Source: Ignavibacteria bacterium (lineage in GTDB: Bacteria > Bacteroidota > Ignavibacteria > Ignavibacteriales > Ignavibacteriaceae). Taken from it: a stretch of DNA of 37,410 nt. The notes below the pieces were generated by a model. That model saw only the letters and a list, made by a program, of their open reading frames with translations. It had not been told where the DNA came from and searched no databases. Location: the NCBI GenBank assembly GCA_030684555.1, contig JAUXVN010000077.1, positions 1-37,410 on the forward strand. The letters are read 5' to 3'. The number at the start of each line of letters is the position of its first letter. Position 1 is the stretch's first letter. Below, piece after piece: positions 28,375 to 37,107 of this stretch. A program made the position numbers and the translations under genes.

Positions 28375-29636
28375 TATTTAACTCCCGCAGAGTTTTTTTG
28401 ATTAAAATCTCTAATTACACTCACCGCTATCACTCCATAAATACCACCGACAGCAATAAGCAGGAACTGAAAAATATTCTTACTTAAATCATATTTTTTG
28501 TATTTAAGAAATCCGGCAAATAAAATCACCAGGATGAAATTTATAAGTAGGAAACGGAAATCTTTATAATCGAAATCGAAATTGATAAAAAGTGATTTAC
28601 TACCGGCAAGTGTAAAGGTGAAAGGGAAAATATAAGCAGCCGTTACACCAAAAGTTGTCTCATCTTTATGAATAACTGAATCTTTATAAGAAGTAATCAA
28701 TTTATAACTTCGATCATATACAAAAGTCGAAATTTTATTATCGTTCATGATATTGACTCTTCTATAAAGGATATCGCCATTCAAGCCCATTACTGAATTT
28801 TTATAATCGTAATCTTCTATTGGAATGTTTACTATATGATAATCACCTTCTCTTAACATATAGAATTTACTATCATCCGTAACAAAGTAACCAAAGAATT
28901 CATGTAAATCTCTTTCAAGAACTTCCATGTGAACGACTTTACTATTCTCCGGTAATTTTACTTTATGAACGTACGGTTTATTCTTAACTCTCTTTAAATG
29001 AAAGAATTGATCTTTGCTGTCAATTACGAAATAACCTTCATCAAAAGGTTTACGGGTTGTTGGGTTTCCGAATAACTCCTTAGCCGGAAATGTAAAATCT
29101 TTATCCATTAATTCTGAGGTGAATAAGTCAGACATTTCCTCGTTGACTATATTTGTTCGACAATCAACTATCTTCATTCTCTTTTCGGTTATCGAGAAAA
29201 ATTCGTTCGGAAAACTCAACGATGCTCTGTTCGGTTTTGATTCAATCAACGGATGCATTAAAAGTTTGAAGGCATCTATTTTTGCAGGTTCAACCCCTGT
29301 TCTATACAAGTTTTTTCTTAGTTCAGAAGCTGTGAATGCAACTCCTTTTACTGTATCAGGAAGTTTTCCGAGGAAGAGTAATTGTGTAAATGCAGTTTGT
29401 GGAACAAGTGCCTCATATTCTCTGGTGTTATAGCTGTTCCCTTTGAGGTCAACAACCATTGATTCCTTAAAATCACCTTTAATTATTAAGATATCATCAA
29501 GTATTGGACTGTAAACTATACGGGGTAAATAATATCTTTGTGGAAAAGTTTTCCAGAATATTTCAGGTAAATATATTGATGCAATAAATATAATTACCAA
29601 CGAGAGAATCAATTTTAAAAATATATTATTTTTCAT
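28374..29636 (-). CDS. DUF4857-type inner-membrane protein
   Basis: This protein of 420 residues has one N-terminal membrane segment (about 7-27), a large middle part of about 330 residues and two C-terminal membrane segments (about 360-380 and 388-410). The middle part, presumably periplasmic, carries motifs I associate with DUF4857: PRIVYSPILDDILIIKGDF, LPDTVKGVAF, HPLIESKPNRASLSFPNEFF and KPFDEGYFVIDSKDQFFHLK. Its start overlaps the permease stop by four bases (ATGA) and has AGAGGTG upstream, and its stop overlaps the next gene's start. This tight coupling to an ABC ATPase and permease suggests a third subunit of that transporter. Function is unknown. Confidence 0.75.
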   Translation of the reverse strand: MKNNIFLKLILSLVIIFIASIYLPEIFWKTFPQRYYLPRIVYSPILDDILIIKGDFKESMVVDLKGNSYNTREYEALVPQTAFTQLLFLGKLPDTVKGVAFTASELRKNLYRTGVEPAKIDAFKLLMHPLIESKPNRASLSFPNEFFSITEKRMKIVDCRTNIVNEEMSDLFTSELMDKDFTFPAKELFGNPTTRKPFDEGYFVIDSKDQFFHLKRVKNKPYVHKVKLPENSKVVHMEVLERDLHEFFGYFVTDDSKFYMLREGDYHIVNIPIEDYDYKNSVMGLNGDILYRRVNIMNDNKISTFVYDRSYKLITSYKDSVIHKDETTFGVTAAYIFPFTFTLAGSKSLFINFDFDYKDFRFLLINFILVILFAGFLKYKKYDLSKNIFQFLLIAVGGIYGVIAVSVIRDFNQKNSAGVK

Positions 29637-30313
29637 TTCACACCTCTTTTGTAATTATTTCCGGACCAGAGGATAAGTGGTGAAATGATTATAATCATTA
29701 TCACAAAATAGAACCACGACTCCGAATAAGAATAAGTAGTCCCGCCATACATAGTGGACAAGTAATAGTTGTTTACAAATGCTAAACCGGTTAAACCGAT
29801 TATAGCACGTCTACTCCATGAAGTATCAACAAAAATAATTGTTATAAAGATATAGATAACAAATCCTGCCAATAACCAGGGGAGAATCGAAATAAACATT
29901 CCGTTAATTATTTCTGACGGAAAGTATTTTGATGAAAACCATAACAGAATTATAACATCAACTGCAAAAATTAGAAACATTGAACCAATCCCGAACAGTT
30001 GCATAGTCATTAATGCTTTACTTTCTTTCATCGGGAGATGAAGAGTAAGCTTGATTCTGCTTGAATTTATTTCAGGATAAAATTGAACTATTCCGAGCAA
30101 TAGACCTGTTAAAAATGGGATGTATAACAAGTCGTAATAAAAAAGATTTTGAAGAGCAACTATGTCACCATAAAGTTTGCTTGCATCAATAAGACCAAAA
30201 GCATTTGCAATAGATACACATGTGCTCACAACAACTAAAAGGTTTAGCATACCAAGTGCAATTAATGTCCATCTGACTTTTAACCATTCTTTGTAGATAA
30301 GAGATTTAATCAT
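29633..30313 (-). CDS. ABC-2-type transporter permease subunit
   Basis: This short protein of 226 residues has six predicted membrane segments, at about 16-38, 57-78, 98-122, 138-162, 165-187 and 197-218. A charged cytoplasmic N-terminus (MIKSLIYKEWLKVRW) is typical of ABC-2-like permeases. AGGAA precedes the start. It lies 10 bases after the ATPase gene and overlaps the DUF4857-type gene. No substrate-specific motif is visible, and ABC-2 permeases more often export than import. Confidence 0.8.
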   Translation of the reverse strand: MIKSLIYKEWLKVRWTLIALGMLNLLVVVSTCVSIANAFGLIDASKLYGDIVALQNLFYYDLLYIPFLTGLLLGIVQFYPEINSSRIKLTLHLPMKESKALMTMQLFGIGSMFLIFAVDVIILLWFSSKYFPSEIINGMFISILPWLLAGFVIYIFITIIFVDTSWSRRAIIGLTGLAFVNNYYLSTMYGGTTYSYSESWFYFVIMIIIISPLILWSGNNYKRGVK

Positions 30314-30323
30314 TTTTTTATTC

Positions 30324-31214
30324 CTAATACTTTCCTGTTAAACCGATAAATGCATCTTCCAAACTCATTTTAACCTGCTGAACACCATGATGTTTTAACC
30401 CTAATTTTTCAAGGTGATTTAATAAAACGGATTCTTCGGCAAAGGTAAAAAATGATGTTTTGTTCTTTAAAATTTCAACATTTTTAATAATGTCATCTTT
30501 TTGAATGACCGGGGGTGGGTTATCAAGGATACATCTAAAATGTTTGAACTCATCCATAAACTTTTTAATTGGCATTGTCATTAAAACTGTTTTATAGTCA
30601 AGTATAACACAATCATCCAGCAGTTCTTCCAAATCTTGGATAATGTGTGATGTTATAAAAACAGTTTTTCCTTCGGCTTGAATGTAATCACTTAGATAGT
30701 CAAGGAATAGCCTGCGATAACCAGCGTCAAGTCCCATCGAGAAATCATCAAGTATTAACAGGTCTGGATTTTGTGCGAGTAATAAACCAAGTGCGATTTG
30801 TGATCTTTGACCGCAAGACATTTTAGAAATTTTTTGCGTTTCTGTTACTTGAAGTTTTTTTAATAATTCCCAATAAGCTTCTTTTTTCCAGTTGGGATAG
30901 AATCCCGAATAATACTTTTCTATCTGTTTAATATTCATAAATGAATATTGAATATGTCCTTCAATAAGAAAACCAACACGTGATTTAGTTTGAGGTGAAA
31001 GCTTGTGTGAGTCTTCATCGAATACTAAACACTGCCCGGAAGTCGGCTCTAAAAAACCATTCAGAATATTTATTGTTGTGGTTTTTCCCGTTCCGTTTTT
31101 ACCCAGCAACCCGAAAATAGATCCTCTATTAATTTGAAAATTTAGATTTTCAAATATTAATCTATCGCCGTAATGGTGGGTTAAATTTTTAACCTGAACA
31201 ACTGCGTTACTCAT
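30324..31214 (-). CDS. ABC transporter ATP-binding subunit
   Basis: This protein of 296 residues has Walker A GKNGTGKTTT (about 38-47), a signature loop MSCGQ (132-136) in place of LSGGQ, Walker B LLILDD (152-157) and switch histidine H190 in ITSHI. The usual catalytic glutamate after Walker B is aspartate (D157), and the second signature position has Cys. ATP binding seems intact, but hydrolysis may be slow. About 80 residues after the H-loop form a small C-terminal domain seen in ABC-2 exporter ATPases. AAAGGAAA precedes the start. It is encoded 11 bases after a DUF4876-type lipoprotein gene and pairs with the permease that follows. Confidence 0.92.
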   Translation of the reverse strand: MSNAVVQVKNLTHHYGDRLIFENLNFQINRGSIFGLLGKNGTGKTTTINILNGFLEPTSGQCLVFDEDSHKLSPQTKSRVGFLIEGHIQYSFMNIKQIEKYYSGFYPNWKKEAYWELLKKLQVTETQKISKMSCGQRSQIALGLLLAQNPDLLILDDFSMGLDAGYRRLFLDYLSDYIQAEGKTVFITSHIIQDLEELLDDCVILDYKTVLMTMPIKKFMDEFKHFRCILDNPPPVIQKDDIIKNVEILKNKTSFFTFAEESVLLNHLEKLGLKHHGVQQVKMSLEDAFIGLTGKY

Positions 31215-31225
31215 ATATTTTCCTT

Positions 31226-32320
31226 TTAATGAAAACCGGGTGTTGCTGCCGGGATATTTTCCCAGTCAAGCAAGCCGTCATTTGTGTCAACACCGGGTTC
31301 CCGGCGTCTCATTGATTTACCACTATATTTTACCGGACTCAACATATAACTTTTATCTACACGCGAGTCTAATGTTTTACGTGTTGTGTGACTTGATTTA
31401 TATTGTATTCCGTCTATAATTGTCGAAATATCAATACCATCTTCCCAAACAGAATCAACGCCTGAAGAGACAACAATAACATCGCTCACAAGGTTAATTA
31501 AAAAATCGACTGTCCTATCCGATCTCATATTAATTAAGTTGGGGACATTAGGATTATCAAAGTCAGAGAATGAATATTGATTATAAAATTCCCAATCGGC
31601 GTTACTTAAATCGACACTTGTTGCTACAGTATTCTTATGATTTACTGCGGTTGATGCAAGCACTTTATAAGTTTTTGGAAGTATCGGATGATTTGTTTCT
31701 CCAGGTTTACCCGGGAATTTAAAAACATAAGTAACACCATCAATATCATTGTCATCACCTTCATCGGCTCCGGGACCTTTACCATCGCTATTTCCTGATA
31801 CCCGCATCACCATCATTCCATCAAGATATTTAACGCTGTCACCGTAATTATATAGTTCAATAAATTGATCATAAAAAAAGAAAATATTATTCAAAGGTCC
31901 GCCTGCATAAATTTCATTAATAGCGATTCCTGTATTAGCAATTTGGCTTGCATAAATAGTATCGATAAATCTTTCTGCACCCAAATCGATTTCTCTAAGA
32001 TTCCCTACTAAAAGTATATTAGGATTTAACGGATGTGACATCCTCACTGTAATAGAATAAATTGAAGCAGGTAATCCATTAAGATTTAATACTCCGTTTT
32101 CATCAGTATATTTTATCATCATACCATATTCTGAAGCAAGAATAACTTTAGCATTAGTCATTTTAACAAAAACCGGTGTAGAATCAACTAATGCAGTATC
32201 ACCCATTGCATATATTGTCATCTCTCCCCGCCCATCAACAGCAAGTGGAGGTTCTTGCCGGCATGAAGCCAACAATATTATAACTGTGATAGTTAATAAA
32301 TATTTAATCATTTGATTCAT
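31226..32320 (-). CDS. DUF4876-type lipoprotein
   Basis: This protein of 364 residues has a clear lipobox LLASC with acylated C20. Residues 30-125 form an Ig/carboxypeptidase-regulatory-like domain (ENGVLNLNGLPASIYSITV). From 130 onward come DUF4876/lamin-tail-like blocks: NEIYAGGP, DQFIELYNYGDSVKYLDG, TSVDLSNADWEFYN and DFDNPNVPNLIN. It overlaps the receptor gene by 17 bases. A strong GGAGGT inside the receptor's end serves ATG 32320, and a second ATG at 32311 gives a shorter leader that would also work. It is a paralogue of 9567-10757. It probably works with the STN receptor as an outer-membrane accessory, by analogy to SusC/SusD pairs. Confidence 0.82.
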   Translation of the reverse strand: MNQMIKYLLTITVIILLASCRQEPPLAVDGRGEMTIYAMGDTALVDSTPVFVKMTNAKVILASEYGMMIKYTDENGVLNLNGLPASIYSITVRMSHPLNPNILLVGNLREIDLGAERFIDTIYASQIANTGIAINEIYAGGPLNNIFFFYDQFIELYNYGDSVKYLDGMMVMRVSGNSDGKGPGADEGDDNDIDGVTYVFKFPGKPGETNHPILPKTYKVLASTAVNHKNTVATSVDLSNADWEFYNQYSFSDFDNPNVPNLINMRSDRTVDFLINLVSDVIVVSSGVDSVWEDGIDISTIIDGIQYKSSHTTRKTLDSRVDKSYMLSPVKYSGKSMRRREPGVDTNDGLLDWENIPAATPGFH

Positions 32321-35306
32321 CTTTAATCATACCTCCAAATATTCCTTCTAATGACATACTAAATTCAATACCATAAAATAGAGGCGGGTTGCGGCTGTCT
32401 TCTGATTCTGTTGTTCTTGTTACAAAGTAGCGTCTGACTGCTGCATCGTTAAAAAAGTTATTTACATAAAATGAAATTTCTGCACCTTTAAATAAAGACT
32501 TACTCATACTCAAATTGAAGAGCCATTTATTTGGTCTAATTTTCATTTCTTCGTCAAAAGCTCGATCTAATTTTTGTGTCTCGTTAAGAAGATTGTAATC
32601 TAACGGTGTTAAATTATAATTCTGATTTCTTTCAAATACAAGTTGCTCGGCTCTTAGTGTTATCCATAGACCCAAAGGAGCTAACGTATATTTAATGTAA
32701 TAGTTCAATTGTAATCTATCATTCCATCTGCTGCTGCTTGGATAAATCCATCCGATTAATGTATCGATAGGCATCCCGGGCACAACATAATTAGGATATC
32801 TTCCTATCGACTGATCCGGATTTGAACCATAATTAAAACCTTTGCCCGGTGTATTAATATGATTATATGCTCCTGTAATCTGGAAGTCCATATTAAGTTT
32901 TTTTATCCTTGAAGTCCGCAGTGTGAATTCAATTCCTTTACTGTATGAAACACCAAGATTTTCAGGTAAAGAATATTGATCGATATAATAGACATAAACC
33001 TGATTATTATCAGTTGCACTTCTAAATACAGGATACGGAATTGATATCGGTGAATTTGTCCTCTCTTTGTAATACGCTGAAAGTGTAGTTCCAATCATAT
33101 TTGCAAACTTGTGATCGTATGCAATTTCATACATAGTCTCTTTATAACCTTTAAGTTCAGGGACTTGTTTATTGTATCGATAATAATCAATAGTACCATC
33201 TATCGGATTTCTCCACTTAAAAACTGTTTCCGGAGGATACAGAGTAGACATTGGCGGTGATTTGGATGATGTACCGGCACTTAATCTCACCTGATTAACC
33301 TCTGATAAATAAACCATGAAATTCATTCTCGGATTAAAAAAACTTCCTTGATGCGATTGAACTAAATCGCCATCACCCCACAGTCCGGATAAATTAAATT
33401 TATATGGACGATACATTTCATATCTAAATCCAACCATTATGTTATAATCAAAAATAAAATGTCCGGTAAGTTTATCTTCAAAATACATACTTGCCAAAAA
33501 TTGCCCGGGGACATCATCAAAACGATAGGGGCGTCTTCCCGACTCGACTCCATAGTAACTTAAAGATGTATCGAAAACAACTCCTTCACCCGTGTTTAGA
33601 TTGTATTGAGGATCAACACCAAATAGTAATTTATGAATGACATTTCCAGTATAGAAAATTCTATTATACTCCAACCGTCCGCCTAAAGTCCATTCAATAC
33701 CGCGAGTTTCAACCTTACCGATGTAACTTGAAGCAGTATCTCCATTCGGAAGAATAACATATTCAGTATTCAACTTGGATTTCATTGAATTTTCACGCCG
33801 CATAGTTCCATATAAATTATAATCTATTGCTGAGATTCCATCTTCAGGTCTGTACTTTCCCCAGGAGGATAAACTCATCGTATAACCACGATTATAATTC
33901 CGGGTCATCAGCATGTCTCCTTTAGGTTCTTCTTCATCCAAAACTCTTTGAAACATAATTTTATTGTTTGTAGTTAATGCTGTTCCAAGAAGGTTAGCTG
34001 AATAAACAGCCTGTCCGGTTAATCTGAAATACTCATCTCCTGTTTTTCTAATATCCCGTTCACTTTGGGCAACATTAAAGTTATAACTTACTGAGCCCTC
34101 GCCGACTAATACTCCTCCGCCGAAATTTCCTTCTCTTGTATCAGGATTATTTTTAATTTTTAATCGATGAGGTGCTTTACCAATCTTTGTTTGAACATTG
34201 ATAATACCGGCTGTAACGTCACCATAACGAACTGAAGGGAGTCCGGTTATAACTTCGATATCTTCAATATTATCGGCAGGAATAGTTCTTAAGTCAACAC
34301 CTCTACCTGTATTTGAACTACCGAATTTTGCTCCCTGCAGTCTTTCAAATTGCATATTAGCATTATTTGATACTGGCGTTCCATCAATAACGATTAATGT
34401 ACCGAAAGCTGTGTATTGATCAGCTTCATCACCACGAACTGCAATCTGGCTTGTTTTGCCCAAACCCGGGTTATCGCTTTTTTGAACACCCGGAACTAAA
34501 TCCAAAACATCTTTCAAACTTGATGCCTGGTAATGTTCAATTTCACCACTCGTTATCGTGGTTTTAGAATTGACATCTTTGGGTAAAAGTCCGCTTGAAC
34601 CAATTACTTCAATTCCACCGATTTGAAATGCTGTTGATTTAAGTGTGAAATTAATCTCCAATATCTGACCGGCAATTACCTTTACTTTACGAGAGATATT
34701 TTCATAACCAATGAAAGAAACTTCAATTGTATACTCGCCGGGTTTTAGATTCTTTATAAAATAATTCCCTTTCATGTCTGATGCGCAGCCTATTTTCAGT
34801 TCCTTAATCATAAGATTAGCCCGCCATAAAAGTTCACCGGAATCATCCTTAACAACTCCTTTAAGACCACCGGTTTTTTCATCAATTTTTGTACGTTTTG
34901 CTAAAGCAATTTTTCCCGCACCATATTCGTAAAAACTGATATTATAAGGATCTAATAATTCAGTCAAAACAGTATGAAGCGGCTTATTGTGGGATGAATA
35001 AGTAATATCCTTAATGTTTAAAAGTTTATCTTCAAACACGAAGTTAATCTGATATTCCTTAGAGATTGTATTAATAATTTGCGAAAGATTTGCATTTGAA
35101 AATTCTACAGTTATAACAGTATTTAAAAGAGAAAGTGATTTTGCACTGCTTTCTGCTTCAGTTACACTTGGTTGAAAGAAAAGAAAATTTTCGGTCTCTT
35201 CTAATTCCCCCGATGTTTCTGAAACCGGCAGCAATGCCGCATCCTGCCCATAACTTAGACAAAAACCGATAAAAAATAAGAACAATAATTGTATTGAATA
35301 TTTCAT
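32304..35306 (-). CDS. TonB-dependent receptor with N-terminal STN signalling domain
   Basis: This protein of 1000 residues has signal peptide 1-20 and an STN (secretin/TonB short N-terminal) domain at about 64-135. A carboxypeptidase-regulatory-like domain follows at about 146-222, then a plug at about 240-370 (TTITSGEIEHYQASSLKDV, IVIDGTPVS, SVRYGDVTAG), then a long barrel. The STN domain directly contacts FecR-type regulators in known systems, and here ECF and fecR genes lie immediately upstream (40-base gap). This receptor is therefore the likely sensor of the locus. A hydrophilic tail (GGMIKDESND) extends past the last barrel strand. It may not be native to the barrel, because its codons overlap the lipoprotein start. 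No Shine-Dalgarno sequence is seen. Confidence 0.94.
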   Translation of the reverse strand: MKYSIQLLFLFFIGFCLSYGQDAALLPVSETSGELEETENFLFFQPSVTEAESSAKSLSLLNTVITVEFSNANLSQIINTISKEYQINFVFEDKLLNIKDITYSSHNKPLHTVLTELLDPYNISFYEYGAGKIALAKRTKIDEKTGGLKGVVKDDSGELLWRANLMIKELKIGCASDMKGNYFIKNLKPGEYTIEVSFIGYENISRKVKVIAGQILEINFTLKSTAFQIGGIEVIGSSGLLPKDVNSKTTITSGEIEHYQASSLKDVLDLVPGVQKSDNPGLGKTSQIAVRGDEADQYTAFGTLIVIDGTPVSNNANMQFERLQGAKFGSSNTGRGVDLRTIPADNIEDIEVITGLPSVRYGDVTAGIINVQTKIGKAPHRLKIKNNPDTREGNFGGGVLVGEGSVSYNFNVAQSERDIRKTGDEYFRLTGQAVYSANLLGTALTTNNKIMFQRVLDEEEPKGDMLMTRNYNRGYTMSLSSWGKYRPEDGISAIDYNLYGTMRRENSMKSKLNTEYVILPNGDTASSYIGKVETRGIEWTLGGRLEYNRIFYTGNVIHKLLFGVDPQYNLNTGEGVVFDTSLSYYGVESGRRPYRFDDVPGQFLASMYFEDKLTGHFIFDYNIMVGFRYEMYRPYKFNLSGLWGDGDLVQSHQGSFFNPRMNFMVYLSEVNQVRLSAGTSSKSPPMSTLYPPETVFKWRNPIDGTIDYYRYNKQVPELKGYKETMYEIAYDHKFANMIGTTLSAYYKERTNSPISIPYPVFRSATDNNQVYVYYIDQYSLPENLGVSYSKGIEFTLRTSRIKKLNMDFQITGAYNHINTPGKGFNYGSNPDQSIGRYPNYVVPGMPIDTLIGWIYPSSSRWNDRLQLNYYIKYTLAPLGLWITLRAEQLVFERNQNYNLTPLDYNLLNETQKLDRAFDEEMKIRPNKWLFNLSMSKSLFKGAEISFYVNNFFNDAAVRRYFVTRTTESEDSRNPPLFYGIEFSMSLEGIFGGMIKDESND

Positions 35307-35346
35307 CTTGGTACCAAAATTTTTGTTAATACTTTCTTATTTCGTT

Positions 35347-36444
35347 TCAATTGACTATTACTTTACTTCCGGTATGATTTATCTTCACATCAAGTGCCAG
35401 ACTTATTATTGAAAAAATATTTTCGAGCGAACTTGAATCAAAAACACCGGTAATTGTTTTTCTTTTCAACTCCGGATTTTCAAAAATTATCGGGACATTG
35501 TAAAATCTTGATATTTCCTCCATAACTTGTGAAAGAGGAGTTTGAGAGAATGAAAACTTTCCTTTTCGCCAAGCTAAGTAATGATCTATACGAGCTTTAA
35601 TTGGTTGAGTAAAACCGTCAGTCTCTCTAAATGTAGTCATTTCACCCCGCTTTAAGCTAATGCCTTTATCGGAATATTTTTGATAAGCTTCAACAGATCC
35701 TTTTGTAACCACAATTCTTACAAGATTATTTCGATTGAGAATATTAAACTCAGTTCCTGTAACAACTGTAACGGTATTTCCGGAAATAACTTTGAAGGGT
35801 TTTAACTTATCTCCTTTTATACTAAAGTAAGCTTCGCCGGTTAGTTCTACTACTCGAGAATCTTCAGCAAAAATTTTCGGGTATGTTATCTTACTATCCA
35901 CATTGAGATATATAACCGAGCCATCCGAAAGGACAATAGTTTTCTTTTCCCCTTTTCCAGAGACGGCTGTATAGAATATTTGTGGTTCGGTTTTTACAGT
36001 TGCTATCGGCACCTTCACTTCTGCGGAGATAGTGCGATTATGATTATAAAGATAAGCGACTGCTATGAAGATCAGTAACATGGCAGCAAATCGTATTACC
36101 CAACCGTAATCTTTTCTCTGAATAAATTTACGACTACGATTTTGTGTCTTCACTTGATTAAGAGGAGTTATGATAGAGCCAGTATCAACTATCTTTTCAT
36201 CTTTTTGTGGAGTTGAATTAATGATTTCACTAATCTTCAACCATTGTTCTTCAGGTTCAGGAGGGTTTGGAATTCTTGAATTTCCAAATTTATCCCAAAT
36301 CAGGGATAAACTGCCATATTCTTCTTTATTCTCATCAGATTCATGCAGCCAAGTTTCAAAAAATTCTTTCTCTTCCTGATTTACTTCATCTCGAATCACT
36401 TTTACTAAGAATTGTGAATCGACTGTTTTTCGAAAATGTTTCAA
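35347..36444 (-). CDS. FecR-family anti-sigma factor
   Basis: This protein of 365 residues has a cytoplasmic N-terminal region (1-113) with the sigma-binding pattern EEKEFFETWLHESDENKEEY. It has one membrane segment (about 114-134), a periplasmic FecR domain (about 155-255, LSDGSVIYLNVDSKITYP and VELTGEAYF) and a C-terminal DUF4974/STN-like domain (about 292-363, WRKGKFSFSQTPLSQVMEEI). The start is TTG, supported by GGAAAA just upstream. The only upstream in-frame stop is at 36496-36498, and no ATG lies between. It should hold the upstream ECF sigma factor inactive until the STN receptor is occupied. It follows the sigma gene by 108 bases. Confidence 0.92.
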   Translation of the reverse strand: MKHFRKTVDSQFLVKVIRDEVNQEEKEFFETWLHESDENKEEYGSLSLIWDKFGNSRIPNPPEPEEQWLKISEIINSTPQKDEKIVDTGSIITPLNQVKTQNRSRKFIQRKDYGWVIRFAAMLLIFIAVAYLYNHNRTISAEVKVPIATVKTEPQIFYTAVSGKGEKKTIVLSDGSVIYLNVDSKITYPKIFAEDSRVVELTGEAYFSIKGDKLKPFKVISGNTVTVVTGTEFNILNRNNLVRIVVTKGSVEAYQKYSDKGISLKRGEMTTFRETDGFTQPIKARIDHYLAWRKGKFSFSQTPLSQVMEEISRFYNVPIIFENPELKRKTITGVFDSSSLENIFSIISLALDVKINHTGSKVIVN

Positions 36445-36552
36445 TGCTTTTCCGTATATATTAAAAAATTGAAGTGCTTGATTTCTAAAAAATTTTTAAT
36501 CTCATTATAAGTGATACACATTAAACGGGAAAAAGTACTATGTCAGTGGAAA

Positions 36553-37107
36553 TTAATTTAGGTGTGATTGAAGTCTTTTTCTGAGGACAGACAAAGCTTT
36601 GTTCATTTGATTTTTAACAGTCTGTAATGATATTTCCATAGTTTCAGCAATTTCACTATAATCAAAGCCGTTGAAACGACTTAATAGAAAAACCGTTTTG
36701 CATCTTTCGGGTAAAGAGTTTACAGCTTTTTGATAATCATCAACAAAAAAGAGAGAATCAATTTCAGCTTCGCTTCTTCTGCTGAAATAGATTAATAGTG
36801 ATTCATCCTCATCATACGAAATAGTGGAATGCTTTTGCCTGATTGAATTTAGTGCGAGATTTCTTGCAATCTTGTAAAGATATGCTTTGGGGGAAGAATT
36901 AATATCAATTTTTTCTGAGCATATCCAGAATTTAAGAAATGTTTCCTGAGTTAAATCTTGTGCTAATGATTTATCACAAGTTAACCGGATCAGGTAATGA
37001 AAGATACCGGGTTGAAATATCATAAAAAACTCACGAAATGCTTCGTGATTTTTTCCTTTAATTCCGGTAATTAACTCAGCGAGTTTTTTATCATCAACTT
37101 TGTACAT
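36553..37107 (-). CDS. ECF (sigma-70 family) RNA polymerase sigma factor
   Basis: This protein of 184 residues has region 2 at about 18-92 (AQDLTQETFLKFW and SSPKAYLYKIARNLALNSIR) and region 4 at about 128-180 (LPERCKTVFLLSRFNGFDYSEIAETM, SLQTVKNQMNKAL). It is a full-length, compact ECF sigma of the type that precedes FecR and SusC-like genes in Bacteroidota. It stands at the head of the 20-gene run and presumably directs that run's expression, and perhaps its own, when released by FecR. I found no confident promoter match upstream. The ATG start has no clear Shine-Dalgarno sequence. Confidence 0.93.
   Translation of the reverse strand: MYKVDDKKLAELITGIKGKNHEAFREFFMIFQPGIFHYLIRLTCDKSLAQDLTQETFLKFWICSEKIDINSSPKAYLYKIARNLALNSIRQKHSTISYDEDESLLIYFSRRSEAEIDSLFFVDDYQKAVNSLPERCKTVFLLSRFNGFDYSEIAETMEISLQTVKNQMNKALSVLRKRLQSHLN

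Noticed and set aside
3871-29433. Many + strand open frames of 60-140 codons inside the - strand genes
   Set aside because: They lie wholly within well-supported genes, have low-complexity or antisense-like composition and show no recognisable domain.
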